From Rheum nobile (Eukaryota > Streptophyta > Magnoliopsida > Caryophyllales > Polygonaceae): DNA of 64,000 nt. The notes under the pieces were generated by a model. It saw only the letters and a program-made list of their open reading frames with translations, had not been told where the DNA came from and ran no database searches. This document shows positions 57,457 to 64,000 of this stretch, piece by piece. The stretch lies in contig WOAB01000719.1 in the NCBI GenBank assembly GCA_027886185.1, positions 2,542,001 through 2,606,000 on the forward strand, in the 5' to 3' direction. The translations under genes were made by a program, and so were the position numbers. Numbering within the stretch: the first letter of the stretch is position 1; each line of letters starts with the position of its first letter.

Positions 57457-59640
57457 GGTGCCCCCCTTTCATTCTGGGATTTTTTTAATGGAAAATTTCG
57501 GCGAATATCTATGAGTTTAGGAGTACTCCGGTCCAAGTTCACAATCGTGTTTCTTTATGAGTCAAATCTATACCCGAACCATCTCAATTTAAATTCTGAA
57601 ACAACAACTCATTTTCGATCTTATGAATTCAAATCGTGATGAGTCTGGTATAGATTCCGTGTATAGATTTGTTTGAATTAATTTATTTATAATTCAAACT
57701 TAGGGTCTGTTTGAATTCCATGAAAGAATGTATTTTTAATGCATTATTAGGGGAATCCAAACAGACCCTTAATTTAATTTGATTGACATGTTTAATAGAA
57801 CTTGTGTTAAATTGAATTATTCTAAATAGGAATATAGACAAATTTGTTGTGCGAAGTAAGAGATTGTCGGTTTCTTGAGTCTCTGGTTATTCCTAATGAA
57901 TCTGAAAAAGTTGATAAAAATCAATGTTGGTTTTCAAGAAAAAAAAAGTACGAAGTGAGAATGCATGTGAGATTGATATAAATATTGTTTATAATTATTT
58001 TTATTTAATATGAATATAATCTTTTATTTAATATTGTTCCGGTGCCCCCCTTTCATTCTGGGATTTTTTTAATGGAAAATTTCGGCGAATATCTATGAGT
58101 TTAGGAGTACTCCGGTCCAAGTTCACAATCGTGTTTCTTGTCCTCCAATTCGTTGGATTTGACTCATAAAATAGTCAAATCTATACCCGAACCATCTCAA
58201 TTTAAATTCTGAAAAAACAACTCATTTTCGATCTTATGAATTCAAATCGTGATGAGTCTGGTATAGATTCCGTGTATAGATTTGTTTGAATTAATTTATT
58301 TATAATTCAAACTTAGGGTCTGTTTGAATTCCATGAAAGAATGTATTTTTAATGCATTATTAGGGGAATCCAAACAGACCCTTAATTTAATTTGATTGAC
58401 ATGTTTAATAGAACTTGTGTTAAATTGAATTATTCTAAATAGGAATATAGACAAATTTGTTGTGCGAAGTAAGAGATTGTCGGTTTCTTGAGTCTCTGGT
58501 TATTCCTAATGAATCTGAAAAAGTTGATAAAAATCAATGTTGGTTTTCAAGAAAAAAAAAGTACGAAGTGAGAATGCATGTGAGATTGATATAAATATTG
58601 TTTATAATTATTTTTATTTAATATGAATATAATCTTTTATTTAATATTGTTCTGGTGCCCCCCTTTCATTCTGGGATTTTTTTAATGGAAAATTTCGGCG
58701 AATATCTATGAGTTTAGGAGTACTCCGGTCCAAGTTCACAATCGTGTTTCTTGTCCTCAAATTCGTTGGATTTGACTCATAAAATAGTCAAATCTATACC
58801 TGAACCATCTCAATTTAAATTCTGAAAAAACAACTCATTTTCGATCTTATGAATTCAAATCGTGATGAGTCTGGTATAGATTCCGTGTATAGATTTGTTT
58901 GAATTAATTTATTTATAATTCAAACTTAGGGTCTGTTTGAATTCCATGAAAGAATGTATTTTTAATGCATTATTAGGGGAATCCAAACAGACCCTTAATT
59001 TAATTTGATTGATATGTTTAATAGAACTTGTGTTAAATTGAATTATTCTAAATAGGAATATAGACAAATTTGTTGTGCGAAGTAAGAGATTGTCGGTTTC
59101 TTGAGTCTCTGGTTATTCCTAATGAATTTGAAAAAGTTGATAAAAATCAATGTTGGTTTTCAAGAAAAAAAAAGTACGAAGTGAGAATGCATGTGAAATT
59201 GATATAAATATTGTTTATAATTATTTTTATTTAATATGAATATAATCTTTTATTTAATATTGTTCTGGTGCCCCCCTTTCATTCTGGGATTTTTTTAATG
59301 GAAAATTTCGGCGAATATCCATGAGTTTAGGAGTACTCCGGTCCAAGTTCACAATCGTGTTTCTTGTCGACTCATAAAATAGTCAAATCCATACCCGAAC
59401 CATCTCAATTTAAATTCTGAAACAACAACTCATTTTCGATCTTATGAATTCAAATCGTGATGAGTCTGGTATAGATTCCGTGTATAGATTTGTTTGAATT
59501 AATTTATTTATAATTCAAACTTAGGGTCTGTTTGAATTCCATGAAAGAATGTATTTTTAATGCATTATTAGGGGAATCCAAACAGACCCTTAATTTAATT
59601 TGATTGACATGTTTAATAGAACTTGTGTTAAATTGAATTA
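57457..59640. repeat. Four tandem units of about 613 bp, last one cut by a MULE
   Basis: Units start at GGTGCCCCCCTTTCATTC: 57457-58040 (584 bp, short deletion), 58041-58653 (613), 58654-59266 (613) and 59267-59640 (truncated). They are nearly identical. Each holds an 18-bp inverted pair (AGGGTCTGTTTGAATTCC and GGAATCCAAACAGACCCT) enclosing about 30 bp, a mini-palindrome. The array is preceded by CAGGGGCGGTACTC and a G16-type homopolymer (57439-57454), which resembles the left end of CAGnGGCGGA-type hAT elements such as the one at 50870. No coding capacity. Confidence 0.95.
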
Positions 59641-59684
59641 CACGATTACTTTTCGGCACATACCCAAAATTGCTTTTCAGCGCA

Positions 59685-59845
59685 TAGGGTCCACACGTTA
59701 CGTGTGGAGTGTCTCCCCACGTTACGTGTGAGAGCAGACCCTTTCAAAGTTTCACACGTTACGTGTGTTGTGTCTCCACACGTTACGTGTGTTGTGTCTC
59801 CACACGTTACGTGTGGGTGTGTATCACACGTAACGTGTGGTGTTT
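59685..59845. repeat. Palindromic CACACGTTACGTGTG array at the MULE end
   Basis: Six copies of CACACGTTACGTGTG or close variants sit in 160 bp, separated by GTGTCTC-like spacers. Each is a perfect or near-perfect palindrome with two ACGT cores. Similar copies recur inside the element (61080-61145 and 61612-61735). They are likely transposase-binding or regulatory sites. Confidence 0.93.
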
Positions 59846-60270
59846 TTAGGGTATTATAATGTTGAGTTATATAGTATAATGTTGTTTATGAATGTTGTAT
59901 CATATTATTGTGGTTCAATGTTGAATTATTGATTATTTTATATATATTATAATGTTGTTTATGAATGTTGATTATCTAAAATTAATAAAAAAAAATACCC
60001 CAAAATATACAACCTAGAAGACGAAATAGAATTGTTCATTACGCTGGATGACTACAACCACATTTAGCTCACAATACAAGAAATAATACAAGTTCTTCAT
60101 AAACTTAGAAACCCTAACACAAAATAAATGACATCGTCTAGTTGCGTTTGAAGAAATTAGGATAGTCTCTGGTAAAAGTTCGCTTCCTATCATATCTCTG
60201 CTTTGATAAAATTGTTTGCTCCCTACAAAGGTTGATAGTACGTAAACAACATTACAAAAAAGATACGACA

Positions 60271-60594
60271 TCAAGGCAGTATACGATGTACATCATTATA
60301 TAGTTTGAGATTATACCTACGCATCTTATCCACATCTTGTAAAAGTTTTTGATTTTTCTTAACAAGATCTTGATTCTCTTTAACAAGATCTTGTTTTTCC
60401 CGCCATTGTTGTCGAATAATCGCGTGTGCCCTGTCCTCGTATATAGGATCAATCCACTTCCTGTAAAAACACCCCAGTCTTGGGCATCCCCAATACCTTC
60501 TTCCGTAGTTCCACTGCAAATCCCAAGTACGGACAATGGCTTTCAAATTACAAGCGCATAGTTGGTTTGTTGATGATTCGGATGAAGATGCCAT
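60271..60594 (-). CDS. GRF-type zinc-finger protein with coiled coil, MULE cargo
   Basis: The ATG at 60592-60594 opens MASSSESSTNQLCACNLKAI. A CxC pair, then GRRYWGCPR and LGCFYRKWIDP, form the C-x-C...GRxF/Y...C...C pattern of GRF zinc fingers, followed by a charged coiled-coil stretch (REKQDLVKENQDLVKKNQ). The total is about 107 residues, the usual size of small plant GRF proteins. An upstream in-frame exon (60744 to about 60690, MFSTTSPTQATLEDSIVG) could be spliced in via GT/AG, which would lengthen the N-terminus. It is divergent from the transposase start at 61304. GRF fingers bind single-stranded nucleic acid in other proteins; a role in transposition is inference. No stop interrupts it. 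Confidence 0.78.
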   Translation of the reverse strand: MASSSESSTNQLCACNLKAIVRTWDLQWNYGRRYWGCPRLGCFYRKWIDPIYEDRAHAIIRQQWREKQDLVKENQDLVKKNQKLLQDVDKMRRYNLKLYNDVHRILP

Positions 60595-60744
60595 TATTTG
60601 TTGTAGTGCTTGGTTTCCTACAAATATCATGAATCCATTAATATAAAAAATTGGGGATAATAAATCAAAAGAAACTGGAAGAAGAAGTTTACCCACAATT
60701 GAATCTTCAAGCGTTGCTTGTGTTGGACTTGTTGTAGAGAACAA

Positions 60745-61303
60745 ACAACCCTAATGCCTCTTATATAGTGAAAAGCAATGTGTTTGACATCCAATATACA
60801 GCTGTATATAACTGTAGTATATAATGACCTCAACCACTAGCATTAATGAACTCAACCACTAGCATTAATAATTTCTCAACAATCATTTACCACCTTAAAC
60901 CCTAAACCCTAATTAAAAGTTCATCTCCTCAATCTCACAAACAGGATAACTAAAATACCCGATTCACCCTTATTAATTAAAGATAAATAGTTAACCCTAA
61001 CTTTAACCTTAATCCTAAACCCTAAACCCTATCCCTACCCCAAACCCTAACAAAAAACCTCATACGCCTAAACCTTGATCCATACGTAACGTGTGGAATC
61101 AGCCCACACGTTACGTGTGGATGGGGCTCACACATAACGTGTGGTTAAGTCTGTGGCAAAACGCATTGAATTAACCATCTTGTCCCCACCTAACTGTAAT
61201 AATGACCCGTCTTCTTCCCCGGCTAACGATCCATTTCGAGCCTAAACCCTCATTTGAAACACTCACAAATGCTTGTTTTGCACTCTAAATTTTTGTTAAA
61301 AAA
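60745..61303. promoter_or_regulatory. Candidate bidirectional promoter with telo-box repeats
   Basis: Between the divergent GRF and transposase genes lie many AAACCCTAA/CCCTAAA motifs (60893-60915 and 60985-61052), which match the plant telo-box and degenerate telomeric repeat. They are followed by three palindromic ACGT-core copies (61083-61145). Such motifs occur in promoters of growth- and replication-linked plant genes. Function here is inferred. Confidence 0.5.
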
Positions 61304-64000
61304 ATGGACAATCCGAACAACAACGAGTATTGGAGCAACAGTGGGGAAGATATTCCACTTTCGAACGAGGTAATTTCTATTATGTAACCCTAAAGTTCTC
61401 TTTTTTTGTTGTTTTGAACTTGTTTAAAGTTTGTAGCTTGATGGTTAGGGTTTTGAAAGGTATGATATTTGTTATTTAGGGTTTAACCAAGCTAGACATG
61501 ATATTTGTTGTTTAATATTAAAGATCTCATTTTATTGTTTAGGGGATTAGAAACAGATATTTAGAATTGTTTTGTGTTTATGGCTGCGAAATGGCCGTTA
61601 CATTGAAGAACAGTTCAACACGTTATGTGATAAGATAGTGAACACGTAACGTGTGGAACACTTCTACATGTAACGTGTGGGAGCGTTACCCACGTTACGT
61701 GTAAAACGCTCCCACATGTTACGTGTGGAATCACCACCAGAAACCGGTTGTAGGTTCATTCTGTAAAATGGCACGGTTTGTCACTAACTGTGCCATTTTA
61801 CTGAATCTGCTCTTTCAAAGAAAATTTTGAGTTTAGGTTTATAATTTGTGCACTACTTGATGAGATGATTTCATGTGTGTGTAGACGAACTATTATTTAT
61901 ACGAGGGGTTAAACAATATCTCCCTCAATGACTGGAGCACCCCATAGAAGACATTTGCGGTTTGGGAAATGCCTCAAAAGTTGCAGGATTGGAACACGCC
62001 TCAACCAGATATTGAGATACCATCCTTCTCACTTGGGATACCGTTTCGTCCAAAAGCATCTTCATCTCATGCTACCCCACAGTTTTTCTTTCCATCCCTA
62101 CACACACAGCCTCAGTTTAGTGTACCATCGGAGGAGGATGTTTACGTCTCTGTTGATTACTCAAGGTTCTTTACAACTGATCAAAGCTGGGAGTCTAGAG
62201 AAGAAGCATTTTTGTGGGCGCGGGAGATGGCTAAGTGTAAACACTTCTGCATCAAAAAGTGGAGGAATAAACCTTCCACCCCTTCGACCCTTGGGGGGAC
62301 TTGGTTACCGTGTGATAGGCATGGACAAAACGTGCCTAAACAAGCTGACCAAGTGAGAGACATCACAAGGTCGAAGAAGCGTGGGTGTCCCTTCATGTTG
62401 AGGCTGAAAGAAGGACCGAATGGATTATGGAGGATCATTGTACAACATGGAACTCACAATCATGTCATAGCAGATTATTTGTATGGTAGTGCATTAGCTG
62501 GGCGGCCAAGCGCTGAAGAGAAGGAGATTATTAGGGTGATGACAGTCAATCATTGCAAGCCTCAAAAGATTCATACTACAATCCATTCATCCCCTGGCAA
62601 TTTGACCAAGATTAAGCAAGTGTACAACATCATGCATGAGATACGAAAGAAGGGCATGGAAGGAAGAACAGTTGTACAACAGTTCTTCTATGAGTGCAAT
62701 GAGAAGGGATACTTCATGGAGCATAGATTCAACAAGGAGACCAACAAGATAACGGATATCTTCTTCGCAAGCCAGGAACAGTTGTCGTTGCTGAAGGCAT
62801 TTCCGTACATTGTGTTGCTGGACTCTACATATGCAACTAACCGGTTAGTAACATACATATCTATTATACTCTTCATTTGTTCATGTCAAGGTTAGGTTTC
62901 CATCATATTTTATATATGATTATGTGTGCAGTTACAATTTGCCCTTCCTTGAAATTGTTGGCATCACATCTGTTTGGAAAAACTACAATATTGCCGGGGC
63001 GTTTCTAGAGAAGGAGGACGAAGACAGTTACAAGTGGGCCATAGAGCAACTTGCAAAGATGTTTGTCAAGGTGTAACGAGCACCCATATGTTTGGTCACT
63101 GATCGGGAGAAGGCATTGATGAACGCCTTAGAGAAGCAGTTTCCAGAAGCAAAATCCCTTCTATGTAGGCGGCATGTGAGGAAGAATATTGAAGACTTCG
63201 GGAAGAAGAACATGGACAAGTTTAGGGGCACAGCGTTTTCCAACGACTGCATGAAACTCTTCAAGGAAACGACCATACAAGGGTATGAAGCAACACTGAA
63301 GAAGCTGAAGTGTGATTGGAGGAAATCTCCAAAATGTCTCCAGTACCTACAAAAGAACTGGCTTGACCCCTACAAGGAAAGAATCGTATCCGTATGGACA
63401 GATACAGTGTTCACGCTCGATACTATCACCACTAACAGGTATGTGCATTATGTTTTTTTCTAAATTTAGTTATTTATTTGAACTTAGTTAGACCTTTACA
63501 GCAACATACTGATTTCGGATTCTTGATTGTAATACAGGGTTAAAGGGGCCCATTCCAGTCTGAAAAGCTTCTGCACAAGCAATGATGGCAACCTTTGCAC
63601 TGTGTTCGATCAATATCATACACGGTTGCGCAGTCATATTGGTGAGATAAAGGAGGCATTGAATGAGAGCATTGGAAAGAGATATACGCTGCTAACGAAC
63701 GCACATCTTTTCTGCAAGCTGCACTTCAAGGTCTCTGCGATTGCACTAGCTCGTTTGATTGAGGAATACAGGAAAGGAGAAGCTCCATTATGGAGCACTA
63801 TATGCAGATGCCAGATGAGGGTCAGAGATGGATTGCCTTACGTGCATGACATGGCGCTAAATGTGAGGAGCCAGGCCCCAATTGAACCTAGCTCATTGCA
63901 TCCGTTCTGGAGGCAATTGACCTTGTCAGAAGTGAAGACAGAAGAAGAGGAAGAAGCCAGAGAACGCAGAGTGAATAGATCGTTGCTTGAAGAATTTGCC
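61304..64000 (+). pseudogene. MULE transposase (FAR1/mudrA type), nearly intact, open at the window edge
   Basis: Exon 1 (61304-61369) reads MDNPNNNEYWSNSGEDI. Exon 2 (61885-62843) meets a TAG at 61945-61947, then is open from ATG 61969. It carries a FAR1-like DNA-binding region (SREEAFLWAREM, KKRGCPFMLRLKEG, HGTHNH, about 62190-62465) and reaches the first catalytic stretch YIVLLDSTY (about 62806-62832). The intron at 62844-62931 is GT...AG, in frame (NR/YNLPFLEIVG). Exon 3 (62932-63438) has a TAA at 63074-63076, then LVTDREKALM (second Asp, about 63090-63119) and LLCRRHVRKN. After the intron at 63439-63537, exon 4 reads VKGAHSSLKSF with an IGEIKEALNESIG tail. Only two stops break an otherwise complete reading, and all splice sites are good. 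The downstream SWIM region is outside the window. Confidence 0.94.
61612..61735. repeat. ACGT-core palindromes in intron 1 of the MULE transposase
   Basis: Five variants of CACACGTTACGTGTG (for example CACGTAACGTGTGG and ACATGTTACGTGTGG) lie inside the first intron. This places the same motif at the element end, in the promoter and in the intron, so an intronic regulatory role is possible. Confidence 0.85.

Larger units (their letters stand above)
59641..64000 (+). mobile_element. Well-preserved MULE, left part (continues beyond the window)
   Basis: The start at about 59641 is fixed by comparison: the fourth 613-bp unit breaks after GTTAAATTGAATTA, where its sisters continue TTCTAAATAGG. The end sequence (ATTACTTTTCGGCAC, ATTGCTTTTCAGCGC) is followed by arrays of CACACGTTACGTGTG palindromes. 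Two genes diverge from a central region: a GRF zinc-finger gene on minus and a FAR1-type transposase on plus. The right terminus and target duplication are outside the window. Confidence 0.9.

Noticed and set aside
59685..59845. CRISPR-like appearance of regular palindromes with short spacers
   Set aside because: Spacers are irregular and repeated, the context is a plant MULE end, and the palindromes recur elsewhere in the same element.
63062..63090. The TAA at 63074 hidden inside a short intron
   Set aside because: No suitable acceptor lies between the TAA and the conserved VTDRE stretch without deleting it; a nonsense mutation is simpler.

Overview
The window is plant nuclear DNA, most likely from a eudicot with an AT-rich, repeat-dense genome. 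The evidence is the set of plant transposon classes present (a Helitron with RPA and RepHel, MULEs with FAR1-type transposases, hAT, CACTA, SIRE-like Copia, Ty3-type gag), GT-AG introns, and captured fragments of plant genes (a cysteine-rich receptor kinase, MND1 and a RanBPM-like protein). I see no complete host gene. Nearly everything recognisable is a transposon, a transposon-borne gene or a captured exon.

Layout. 1-1535: tail of an unidentified ORF, then AT-rich DNA. 1536-4084: a non-autonomous hAT with a perfect 8-bp target duplication, which holds an older inverted-repeat element built on GTTGAACAAT motifs. 4085-6190: exon-like plus-strand sequence that abuts a helicase. 6201-18949, minus strand: a decayed autonomous Helitron with an RPA-like gene (16500-18949), AT-hook exon repeats (11104-12000) and a broken RepHel gene (6201-11010). 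This Helitron is itself hit by a second hAT (12811-13958) and holds unrecognised plus-strand exons (14461-16030). 19000-26600: gene-free, apart from a gag-only LTR retrotransposon (21473-24896) that landed inside a Harbinger-type MITE.

26640-43005: a MULE relic, then a tandem array of about 155-bp monomers. The array is split by a CACTA end (29913), a non-autonomous LTR element (30255-33174), three captured gene fragments (34204-35233) and a 5'-truncated Copia element (35537-40042). It resumes at 40043. 43007-44813: a second, truncated copy of the non-autonomous LTR family. 44763-46217: a tandem duplication that carries the start exon of the next MULE. 46155-50449: a decayed MULE with a transposase on plus and a plant-mobile-domain gene on minus. 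50870-57387: a hAT, MITEs, a possible SINE and a 2.5-kb solo LTR. 57457-59640: four 0.6-kb tandem units. 59641-64000: a younger MULE with a FAR1-type transposase on plus and a divergent GRF zinc-finger gene on minus, with palindromic ACGT-core repeats and telo-box motifs between and around them.

The main theme is cargo on DNA transposons. The Helitron carries RPA and AT-hook modules, one MULE carries a plant mobile domain gene, another carries a GRF/coiled-coil gene, and a CACTA-bounded segment carries pieces of three unrelated plant genes. Many of these genes have premature stops, frameshifts or mutated catalytic residues. The right-hand MULE is the best preserved and continues past the window. 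All identifications are from reading motifs by eye; no database search was possible.
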